Source of the DNA: Bacteroides sp.
Lineage (GTDB): Bacteria; Bacteroidota; Bacteroidia; Bacteroidales; Marinifilaceae
Direction: 5' to 3'
DNA: 64,000 bases
Assembly (NCBI GenBank): GCA_021771575.1
Contig: JAETOX010000002.1
Location: forward strand, 1-64,000
This document shows, one piece after another, positions 27,286 to 36,600 of this stretch. Position numbers and translations under genes: made by a program. The first letter of the stretch is position 1. Every line of letters starts with the position of its first letter. Under the pieces are notes generated by a model, which was not told the DNA's origin, did no database searches, and was given only the letters and a program-made list of their open reading frames with translations.

Positions 27286-30200
27286 TTACCAGATAATGCC
27301 CTCGATGTGTATGATTTCGCCATCGGTGAGGGGTTTGTTTTCCACGTCCATATTCATGCCGTCGTCTTTGAAGATGGTGTGGAGACGGGTGGCGGTGTTG
27401 TGTTTAAAGGTGACCCTTTCGGAGGACAGTTCGCGCTCAAGCCCATTGGTTTTTTCCCAAACGAATTTCACCTCAAGGGTTTCTTCGTAACTCACGTCGG
27501 TCCACCTGCCGTTGGTATTGGCAAAAGTAATAGCCGCATTCACCTTGTGTTCCGCAGCAGCCGCATCTATGTAAAGATAAGGCGCCCCCTCGATTTCGAT
27601 ACGTATACGTCCTTCGCGCAGGGAATCGACCTCACAGGTAACGACGAACGACACGCGGGTCATTACAATCTCCAGTTCCTCATCGGCCGTCGGAGTGTAG
27701 CCCAGACGTTCGCCGGCATAGCGGGCAAGGTGGGGCCGATCGTAGGTGGCTCCGTCGGAAGCGAGGGTAGTGGCTCCGCGATCGATGTGACCAAGCCAGC
27801 GGAGGCTGTCGCGCACAAAGGCGTCGGAGCCGCCCGAGGGCAGGGAGGGATCGTAATCGGGCAGGGGAGTGACGCCCCGGCCGGTCGGCTGCCAATCGAC
27901 AAGGTCTAGGGGCTGGGCCCAGCCGTTGCCGTCGGCCTGCACAGCCGTGCGGCCTTCGCCAATGAGGGTGGTGAGGATGTTATACTCACGGTCGCTGCTC
28001 AGGGTGAGCGTCAGGCGGGTACTATCGTCGTAGATACCATGGCCGTAGGGGGTAAATATGTCCGTGGTTCCCCGTGGCCTCGCCATCACCTGCACCCCGT
28101 AGAGATGCGTCCCCGCTTTCGACTGGTCCACCTCGGCAGCATCGCCGCCCAGACGCAAGGTCACGGTATATTCGCCCGCAACTTCGGGCTCCAGGGACAG
28201 GTTGCCACCGTCCTGTTGCGGCAGGATATTCACATCAGGATTGAAACGATCCCAATTAGGCAAGGCCTGTACTTCGGGCGGCACACTACCTGTAAACTGA
28301 TTGCCAGAGAGGTGCAAACCATATCCCCAATTACTAACATCCAGATTGACCAGTTTACCCAGCTCTACAGGAATCTCACCCGTGAGATTGTTGTTCTGTA
28401 ACCCCAACGTTATGAGATTCGTCAGATTGCCCAATTCAGGAGGTATACTCCCACTCAACTGATTTCCATCCAAATGCAAATATTTTAACTGAGTCATATT
28501 TCCCAGTTCGGCAGGAATCGGACCACTAAGTTGGTTATCACTCAAAACCAACCATTCCAAGTTTGTCAAATCACCCAATTCTTTGGGTATAGAACCGGTG
28601 AATTGATTATTATTCAAAAATAATTCTTTCAAGTTCACCAGTTTTCCCAGTTCGGCAGGAATAGAACCGGTAAACTGATTATCCCTTAAATCTAAACATA
28701 CCAATGTGGTGAGATTGCCCAAGCCAGCCGGTAACGAACCATTGAAAGCGTTCCCAGACAAATTCAAATTATGCAAATTCCGGCAATTCATAATCCACTC
28801 CGGGAAAGCACCATCCAACCCACACATCTGAACACAAAACGTATGCAGACCAGTCAGATTGCTGTAACTGTCGGGGATACCACCTTCCAATCGGGCATGG
28901 CTCACGCGGAAAAACGTCAACTTAGTCAGGTTCCCGATTTCCAGTGGCAACGTCCCCGTAAAAGGATTGCCATATAATTCCAAATAAGTCAGTTTCGTCA
29001 GATTGCCCAAGGTTGCCGGAATAACACCACTCAATTGGTTAAACCCCAACGACAAAAGTTTCAGTTCGCTCAGTTGACCAATCACATCAGGAATCGTTCC
29101 TGTCAGATTATTGCCCACACCATAACTTTCTCCCAAATGTAATTCGGTCACCCGCTCCACGGCCTCTCCGGCCTTGGTTCCCGGGGCAATCATTGCCGTG
29201 GTGACGCCGTACCATTCAGAGAGCGGCCGATCGGAGCACCAGTTGTCGTTACGCGTCCAGTTGTCGCCACCCGTAGCTTTGTAGAAAGCGATAAGAACAT
29301 CCCGGTCGGAAGCGATGCCTTCCTGACGCACCAGAAGCAGAGCGGATTTCCGGGCCTCTTCGGGGCCTGCCGTCACAGTAAGTATCGTTTCGCGCGGAGC
29401 ACTTCCGTTGTCGCCAACCGTTATCATCAATTGATTGCCTTCGGCTACGGCGCTACACCAATCCACCGTATCGGGCACAGCTACATCCCAGGCCGTTTGG
29501 TTGGTCATCACCGTTACGGCAAGCGTCCCGCCGACTGTCTCCATTGCCAAGGTATCGACCGCCAACGCCAGCGTAACATCCGGCTGCTGCACAATCTCCA
29601 GGGTTTGCGACAAATTGCCCGCCCGGATATTCACTGTTCCGCGGCGTACTTCCGTTGTACTCGGGTTTTTCGCAGCATACATCGTCAGGGTCTGATCGCC
29701 GGGCAAAAGCGTACACCACCCGGCTTCGGTCTCGGCCGTCCACGTTCCTTCTGTAAATACGGCGATACTTTGGATGGATTCGCCGCTACCAAACGTCACC
29801 GACCCGGTCGAAAGGATCAATTCGGGCGTACGACCCAATTGTACCACCGGAATATTCTTTTTGAGCATACCGTCACCGCTACCCGCCGTGAGCAACAGTT
29901 CGCAACGCCGACCCGTCAGGCCCTCGTTGGCATCCACCTGCACCATAAGGCTTGTGCCGCTTTTATCCGCCCGACACCACGGGGAGGTACTGGGTACGGT
30001 TACTTCCCAATTTGCGAGGTTGGTCATCACCACCAGGGTCTGACGTCCCCCTTCGGCAGCGAAAGCTCCGGGGTCGGAAATGTTGAGCACCGGATCGCTA
30101 CCCAATTGGATCACCTTGACGGTGGTCACCGCCGTTGAGCCCGATTCGCCTTCGCCACGTACCGTAATCAGTGCTTCGCGCTGTTGTTTGCCGCTGTAGC

Positions 30201-30729
30201 TGCCAGCCGCCACCGTCAAGCAGTCGCCTTCGCGTAGGGCGTTACACCAATCGGCCCCTACAGCCACTGTCGCTGTCCACGCTTCCAGGTTGGTGGTGAT
30301 CTTCACCGAAGCATCGCCGCCTTCGAGCGGAAGTCCCACGGCCGGCGGATCGGCCACTATACGCGGTTCCGAGCCTAACTGGGTGACTGCTATTTCTTTG
30401 ATTTCCTTTTTGCTTTTGCCTACCTCGACGGAAATCACGGCGGTCCGCTCCTTTTCGCCGGTATTGGCCAGGGCGGTCACCGTCAGCGTGGTACCCGCCT
30501 GCTGCACGCTACACCACACACTACCCGCTTCGTCCACCGTCGCCGTCCATTCTTCGTAATTTGTGGTGACGGTCACCGACTCACTGCCTCCTGCAGGTTG
30601 CAATGTCACCCCCGGAGCGGAGAGCGTCAGCTCGGGCTCAGGGCCCCACGATGCCTTGTCGAAATCGTCGGGATAACAACCCGCCATCGTGATCGAAAAG
30701 GCCAATAGTAACAGATATAATCGTCTCAT
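27286..30729 (-). CDS. Predicted surface lipoprotein with about five BACON domains and plant-type LRRs
   Basis: Lipobox ITMAGC|YPDDFD; five repeats ending in V.QLG/QQ with W.A.V....WC; LRRs L..N.LSG.IP.ELGNLT.L. Confidence 0.88.
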   Translation of the reverse strand: MRRLYLLLLAFSITMAGCYPDDFDKASWGPEPELTLSAPGVTLQPAGGSESVTVTTNYEEWTATVDEAGSVWCSVQQAGTTLTVTALANTGEKERTAVISVEVGKSKKEIKEIAVTQLGSEPRIVADPPAVGLPLEGGDASVKITTNLEAWTATVAVGADWCNALREGDCLTVAAGSYSGKQQREALITVRGEGESGSTAVTTVKVIQLGSDPVLNISDPGAFAAEGGRQTLVVMTNLANWEVTVPSTSPWCRADKSGTSLMVQVDANEGLTGRRCELLLTAGSGDGMLKKNIPVVQLGRTPELILSTGSVTFGSGESIQSIAVFTEGTWTAETEAGWCTLLPGDQTLTMYAAKNPSTTEVRRGTVNIRAGNLSQTLEIVQQPDVTLALAVDTLAMETVGGTLAVTVMTNQTAWDVAVPDTVDWCSAVAEGNQLMITVGDNGSAPRETILTVTAGPEEARKSALLLVRQEGIASDRDVLIAFYKATGGDNWTRNDNWCSDRPLSEWYGVTTAMIAPGTKAGEAVERVTELHLGESYGVGNNLTGTIPDVIGQLSELKLLSLGFNQLSGVIPATLGNLTKLTYLELYGNPFTGTLPLEIGNLTKLTFFRVSHARLEGGIPDSYSNLTGLHTFCVQMCGLDGAFPEWIMNCRNLHNLNLSGNAFNGSLPAGLGNLTTLVCLDLRDNQFTGSIPAELGKLVNLKELFLNNNQFTGSIPKELGDLTNLEWLVLSDNQLSGPIPAELGNMTQLKYLHLDGNQLSGSIPPELGNLTNLITLGLQNNNLTGEIPVELGKLVNLDVSNWGYGLHLSGNQFTGSVPPEVQALPNWDRFNPDVNILPQQDGGNLSLEPEVAGEYTVTLRLGGDAAEVDQSKAGTHLYGVQVMARPRGTTDIFTPYGHGIYDDSTRLTLTLSSDREYNILTTLIGEGRTAVQADGNGWAQPLDLVDWQPTGRGVTPLPDYDPSLPSGGSDAFVRDSLRWLGHIDRGATTLASDGATYDRPHLARYAGERLGYTPTADEELEIVMTRVSFVVTCEVDSLREGRIRIEIEGAPYLYIDAAAAEHKVNAAITFANTNGRWTDVSYEETLEVKFVWEKTNGLERELSSERVTFKHNTATRLHTIFKDDGMNMDVENKPLTDGEIIHIEGIIW

Positions 30730-30731
30730 CC

Positions 30732-31574
30732 TTACCTCCGCTTTTTAAAGTTGATATAATAGCCCAAGCCAAACTGCCAGTCGCACATGAACTTGTCGCC
30801 GATCAGGGCATTCGTACCGCCGGAGAGGGCGAAATTGCCCAGCCGGAAACTCAGTCCCAGCTCGGCTTCGGGTCCTTTCTGGCTGTCGCTCATGAATTTC
30901 GGGGCACCCTCCACCGGAACGGGATTTTCCCACAGCCGGGCGTATTTGCCGTAACCGCCACCCAGGTACATATAGAACCATTTGAGGATACCGATGCGTA
31001 CACCGGCCGTATAGCTCTCACGCACATACCCTTTATCGGCGGCCCCGCTCACATCGTAAAAAGCAGTGACATCCTCGATCGCCACGCCTTCTTCGCTCTT
31101 CATGGAGGTCTTGTAGCCTACATATACCCCAAACCGCTTGCCGAAAGCCAGGCGTGCCCCCACGGGAGCCGTGCCCGAATACAGGTATTCGATCAGCAAG
31201 CCCGGCTCAAACTTGAATTTGTCCTCGGGTGGAAATACCGTAAAGAACAGTTTCTGTTTACTACTCAACGACAATTTCAACTCCTCACGCACAAAACCCG
31301 GAGCCGAAATATAAAGTGTCCGCTTGGCCTCGTCCGTCAGGTCGAATACAAAACGATACACCCACATCTTGTCGACATTCTGTTCGCAAGTACATGCTTC
31401 CCCGAACGTCGACTTCACATTCAGATCCTGCAACGGAGAAATCAGCTCTACACACGCCTTACCCGTCTCGGGATAAAACGCCGTAGGCTGTTCCTGCTGC
31501 CGGATCACCAGCTTTTTCTGCGCTTCCGCCTGCACCATCCACAGGCAACAAAGCATACATAATAACCATTTACT
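30732..31574 (-). CDS. Secreted protein, candidate outer-membrane beta-barrel
   Basis: Signal peptide (MSKWLLCMLCCLWMVQAEA); alternating hydrophobic/aromatic strands in the C-terminal half ending FGLGYYINFKKRR. Confidence 0.7.
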   Translation of the reverse strand, partial: SKWLLCMLCCLWMVQAEAQKKLVIRQQEQPTAFYPETGKACVELISPLQDLNVKSTFGEACTCEQNVDKMWVYRFVFDLTDEAKRTLYISAPGFVREELKLSLSSKQKLFFTVFPPEDKFKFEPGLLIEYLYSGTAPVGARLAFGKRFGVYVGYKTSMKSEEGVAIEDVTAFYDVSGAADKGYVRESYTAGVRIGILKWFYMYLGGGYGKYARLWENPVPVEGAPKFMSDSQKGPEAELGLSFRLGNFALSGGTNALIGDKFMCDWQFGLGYYINFKKRR

Positions 31575-31619
31575 CATTTCATATATCACAATTCATGTTT
31601 TATTTATCCATACCCCCCT

Positions 31620-31754
31620 TTACTGCGCCTCCTCCGATAAAGACAGGCCGTACCCCTCCTGTTTGGGAGTTACCATCAGCTTTTTTTGAGCCTCTGCATA
31701 CTGTAAGACCATACAAGATAAAATACAAATCAGAAGTTTAATTATCATTTTCAT
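31620..31754 (-). CDS. Small secreted peptide or truncated paralog of the following gene
   Basis: ATG-initiated MKMIIKLLICILSCMVLQYAEAQKKLMVTPKQEGYGLSLSEEAQ*; AEAQKKL.V matches the N-terminus of 30732-31574. Confidence 0.5.
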   Translation of the reverse strand: MKMIIKLLICILSCMVLQYAEAQKKLMVTPKQEGYGLSLSEEAQ

Positions 31755-31879
31755 ATTCCGGTTATTTTGCGATTTCGACAAACAATGATCTTACCCTGCG
31801 GATAGGCAATAAGAGGTTTCCAGAGGAAAACATTTCTCTGGAAAAAATTGTAAAATAAAGAATAAGAATTAATTAAAAG

Positions 31880-31899
31880 GTGTGTGTGTGTGTGTGTGT
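31880..31899. repeat. (GT)10 dinucleotide microsatellite
   Basis: gtgtgtgtgtgtgtgtgtgt directly visible, 126 bp upstream of the first ORF of the minus-strand operon. Confidence 0.95.
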
Positions 31900-32069
31900 T
31901 AACAAATTATTTCGATCTGCCAAATTTTTCAGAAAAAAAAATGATAGATTTAATGTTAAATTCGCTATTTTATTCAGCACCAACATACAAAAAATAATCT
32001 TAATACATATCGAAACACGCAACAAAGATATGTTTTTTAATTAAAAAACATAAAAAACATTTATCTTTT

Positions 32070-33626
32070 TTACTGTTTCAATATTTTGATGTTACTGTCG
32101 ATTACCCATCGACCCGTACGTGCAGGACCTATATAATTCAAAATTTGCGCTTTTTTCAAATAGCGAATTTCCCTCTCGACAGTGGGTTTGGAAATATTCA
32201 AGTGTGATGCCATTGCTGCCCTCGTCACCCGACCATTATCGGCTATCAATTGCAACAATGCGTATTGCCGTGCGGTAACTTCCACTACATTTTGGGCATC
32301 ATTTTGGGCATCATTTTGGGCATCATTTTGGGCATCATTTTGGGCATCATTTTGAATAAATGTCGGATGGACCGGAAAAATAACCATAAAATAAGTTCTG
32401 GTTTCATCACTTTCAAAAAAAGCTGCCGGAGAACCATTCATGCGCATTTCTTTAAGCATCGTTGGAATACCTGTCGCTTTTCCTTCCGTTAAACCCAATT
32501 CTTTCAAAAAATCCCCCAATTTACGATTACGGTAACGACGGGCCTGAACCATTCCTTTGCTTAATTCATCCAACCGAATGGACCGGTCTAAACCGCCATA
32601 ACTAATGATACGAATACAATGGGGCTCGATTGTAATTTCCACCGGTTCCCGCATCTGATAATCTCTATGATATAAGGCATTCACCACAGCTTCTTCCAAG
32701 GCTTGATAAGGATAATTAAAAAATCGTCTGGATTCGGCCTGATCAGAAAGTTTAATAACCCGTTCTTTGATCACATTTGTTTTCAAATAGCTCATCACCC
32801 CATTAATCATACTATCGATAGGTCCTTTTATGGAAGGAATTTCGACAAAATTTGACGGATCTTGCAATTTTCCCTTTGGATAAATGACAATATCGACCTG
32901 CGTATAAGGAAAATATTTCGCCGGATTGTCGGAAAACATCATTAATGCAATATTCTTAGGTACCAATGTTTCCCGGGGACCTGCCACTACATCCATTTGC
33001 CGCAAGGTATCGGAAAATTTTGTCTCTTCCATTTGTTCCACAAGCCGGCTTCCGGTCCTCATCAAAAAATCGCGTACCAATGTTTGGGAAATATCTTTCA
33101 ACGAAGCCTGCACATTCGCCCGGTCATCGAACGGAATTTGATTCGTCAATTCGATCAATTCCCGTTCGAATTCTCCTTTGGCAATAATCGACGAAGAATT
33201 ATAGCGAATATAATAATTATAACGTTTCTGCTTTACTGTTATTTCATCCGGAACCTTATAAGGACGGGACATTCCTCCAGGAACCCAAATAACTAAAATT
33301 TTTTTACCATCGATGTCCTCGATACTGGTATGAGGATAATAGGTAGGTTGTATCAAATTATTAAAACCGATCATCGCCCGCCCGATAGGCTCTATTTCAT
33401 CAATACGAAGTCCTTTGACAGGCCTTAGAGCACATCCATTTCGCTCCTCTACCCCAACTAAAATATATCCGCCACCTGTATTATCGAAATCATTGGCAAA
33501 TGCGCAAATAGTGCGATATATCGCATCAGGATTCCACCCTTCTTTATATTCGATGCGCGAACTTTCGATAGTCGTTGCGTCCAATAATTGTCCAATGTTA
33601 ACAGGTAATGCCATATTTTTTTTCAT
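32070..33626 (-). CDS. AlbA_2/Schlafen-like ATP-binding, RecG-related putative transcriptional regulator
   Basis: SSRIEYKEGWNPDAIYRTICAFANDFDNTGGGYILVGVEE (AlbA_2); C-terminal HTH; linker (NDAQ)n. Confidence 0.85.
   Translation of the reverse strand: MKKNMALPVNIGQLLDATTIESSRIEYKEGWNPDAIYRTICAFANDFDNTGGGYILVGVEERNGCALRPVKGLRIDEIEPIGRAMIGFNNLIQPTYYPHTSIEDIDGKKILVIWVPGGMSRPYKVPDEITVKQKRYNYYIRYNSSSIIAKGEFERELIELTNQIPFDDRANVQASLKDISQTLVRDFLMRTGSRLVEQMEETKFSDTLRQMDVVAGPRETLVPKNIALMMFSDNPAKYFPYTQVDIVIYPKGKLQDPSNFVEIPSIKGPIDSMINGVMSYLKTNVIKERVIKLSDQAESRRFFNYPYQALEEAVVNALYHRDYQMREPVEITIEPHCIRIISYGGLDRSIRLDELSKGMVQARRYRNRKLGDFLKELGLTEGKATGIPTMLKEMRMNGSPAAFFESDETRTYFMVIFPVHPTFIQNDAQNDAQNDAQNDAQNDAQNVVEVTARQYALLQLIADNGRVTRAAMASHLNISKPTVEREIRYLKKAQILNYIGPARTGRWVIDSNIKILKQ
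32290..32352. repeat. 12-bp tandem repeat (about 5 copies of TTTTGGGCATCA) encoding NDAQ
   Basis: Direct reading of the tandem tttgggcatcat units; in frame within the AlbA_2 gene. Confidence 0.95.
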
Positions 33627-33659
33627 TTATATTGCAAATATAACATTAACCTGTAGAGT

Positions 33660-36600
33660 TCATTTATATTCGTCCCAGCTTTTTATCGCGATATCTTCTT
33701 TATTTACTTTACAGATAGCGTAAATGAAAGCACTGGCCAAACGGGCATTCGTGATCAACGGAATATTATAATCAACTGCCGCCCGCCGGATTTTATATCC
33801 GTTATCCAGTTCCCGGATGGTATGGTTTTTGGGAATATTGATCACCAGATCGATCTTTTTATTGCGCAGGTAATCCATGATATTCGGTTCTTTCGCTTCG
33901 TCCGGCCAATGAAGTATCGTTACCTGAATGCCGTTTTCTTCGAAAAACTTAGCGGTACCGGCAGTCGCAAAGATAGTGTAACCTTTATTGATCAACATTC
34001 TGGTAGCATTCAGTAATTCTACTTTTGAACGACTCGGACCGGAAGAAATAAGAATATTTTTTTCCGGAATGCAATGACCCACAGAAATCATACTTTTTAA
34101 GATAGCCTCGTAATAAGTTTCCCCGATACATCCCACCTCTCCGGTCGATGACATATCTACCCCTAAGACAGGATCGGCTTTCAATAAACGGGCAAATGAA
34201 AACTGAGAAGCTTTCACCCCGACATAGTCCAAATCGAATACCGATTTATTCAGTTCCTCTACATGCTCACCCAACATAATACGGGTAGCCATTTCAATAA
34301 AATTATACTTCAATACTTTAGAGACAAAAGGAAAACTCCGGGAAGCCCGCAGATTGCATTCGATAACTTTAATATCGTTATCTTTCGCCAAAAACTGCAT
34401 ATTGAAAGGTCCGGAGATATTCAGTTCCTTAGCAATCGCCCGGGCTATTTTCTTAATGCGTCGCATGGTTTCGACATAAAGTTTCTGCGCAGGGAAGACT
34501 ATTGTAGCATCGCCGGAATGTACTCCGGCAAACTCGACATGCTCGCTGATTGCGTAGGCCTTGATTTCTCCATTTTGAGCAACGGCATCAATTTCCACTT
34601 CTTTCGCTTGCTCGATAAATTCGGTGACCACCACCGGATGGTCTTTAGATACTTCGACTGCCAATTCCAAAAAACGAACCAGCTCTTCTTTATTAGAAAC
34701 TACGTTCATTGCTGCTCCGGAAAGCACATACGAAGGACGGATCAATAACGGAAAACCCACTTCGTCTGCAAACCGGTAAATGTCCTCGAGGCTTACCAAT
34801 TCTTTCCAGCGGGGCTGATCGATTCTTAGCCGGTCACACATCGTCGAAAATTTCTGACGATCTTCAGCCCGATCTATCGAATCGGCCGAAGTTCCTAAAA
34901 TAGTCACATGCTGTTCCTTTAAACGCATGGCCAGATTATTAGGAATTTGTCCGCCGGTAGAAACAATCACCCCTTTGGGTTGTTCTAACTCCACGATATC
35001 CATAACCCGTTCGAAAGTCAATTCATCGAAATACAAACGATCACAAGTATCGTAATCGGTACTCACTGTTTCTGGATTATAATTGATCATCACCGAACGG
35101 TAGCCGGCTTTTTTAATCGTATTCAAGGCACTTACACCACACCAGTCGAATTCTACACTACTTCCGATCCGGTAAGCTCCGGAGCCCAATACAATGACCG
35201 AACGTCCATCCCGTTCATAATTCACATCGTTTTCCGTTCCGTTGTAAGTGATATACAAATAATTTGTTTGGGCCGGATATTCTCCTGCCAGGGTATCGAT
35301 TTGTTTTACACAAGGTAAAATGCCCAGGCCTTTCCGATATTCCCTTACTTGCAGCATCTTTTGGTGTGCAGTCGAATTTTCATCCTGAATGGCAAAACGA
35401 GCGATTTGAAAATCGGAAAAACCCATTTGTTTAGCTTTACGCAAAAGTACCGGACTGACTCCGGTAATCATCGTATATTTTTCCAGCTCGTTTTTCAAAC
35501 AATAGATATTCTGCAATCTCTCCAAAAACCAACGGTCGATGTGAGTCATAGCGTGTACTTTTTCGACAGAATAACCTATATCGAAAGCTTCGGCGATAGC
35601 AAAAATACGTTTATCGGTAGGATTCACCAATTCTTCGTCTATATCGGGAATAATAACCTTATTACCTACAAAACCGTGCATACCCTGGCCTACCATCCGG
35701 AGTCCCTTTTGGATAGCCTCTTCAAAAGTACGACCAATAGCCATGATTTCGCCTACACTTTTCATCGAAGAACCGATCAATTTCGATACACCCTCGAATT
35801 TATTCAAGTCCCAACGGGGTATTTTACAAACCACATAATCCAAGGCCGGTTCGAAACAAGCAGTAGTGATTTTGGTTACCGAATTTTTAATTTCGTGCAA
35901 TCCATACCCCAATCCTAATTTGGCAGCCACAAAGGCCAGGGGATAACCCGTGGCTTTAGATGCCAGGGCACTGGAACGGGATAAACGGGCGTTGACTTCG
36001 ATCACCCGATAATCCTCGGAAGCAGGATCCAAAGCATATTGTACATTACATTCCCCTACAATTCCGATATGACGGATGATTTTAATCGCAATTGCCCGCA
36101 ATTTATGATATTCACTATTACTTAAAGTCTGAGAAGGAGCTACGACAATACTTTCACCGGTATGAATACCCAATGGATCGAAATTCTCCATATTACATAC
36201 TGTGATACAATTATCATACCGGTCGCGCACCACTTCATATTCTACTTCTTTCCATCCTTTCAGAGATTCCTCAACCAGAATCTGAGGAGAATAAGAAAAA
36301 GCACTGGCAGCCAGTTTCCGCAATTCCTCTTCATCGGAACAAAAACCAGATCCCAGTCCTCCCAAAGTATAAGCCGCCCGGACGATGATCGGAAATCCTA
36401 GTTCCTTCGAAGCTTCCATTGCTTCTTCCATTGTATTTGCAGCGATACTCCTCGGTGTTTTTACTTCGATCTCTTTTAATTTACGAGCAAATATCTTCCG
36501 GTCCTCCGTATCAATAATCGCCTGTACCGGGGTTCCCAATACCTGTACATCGTATTTTTCAAGGATTCCTTTCTGGTAAAGTTCTACCCCACAATTTAAA

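Noticed and set aside
28250-29150. Regularly spaced repeats of about 72 nt as possible CRISPR or MITE array
   Set aside because: They are degenerate LRR-coding repeats (24 aa) in a long open frame.
32290-32352. Tandem repeat as possible CRISPR
   Set aside because: 12-bp units without spacers, inside a coding frame.
32250-32492. Plus-strand ORF with ILGIILGIILG repeat that looks like a TM repeat protein
   Set aside because: It is the antisense translation of the (NDAQ)n 12-bp repeat in the AlbA_2 gene.
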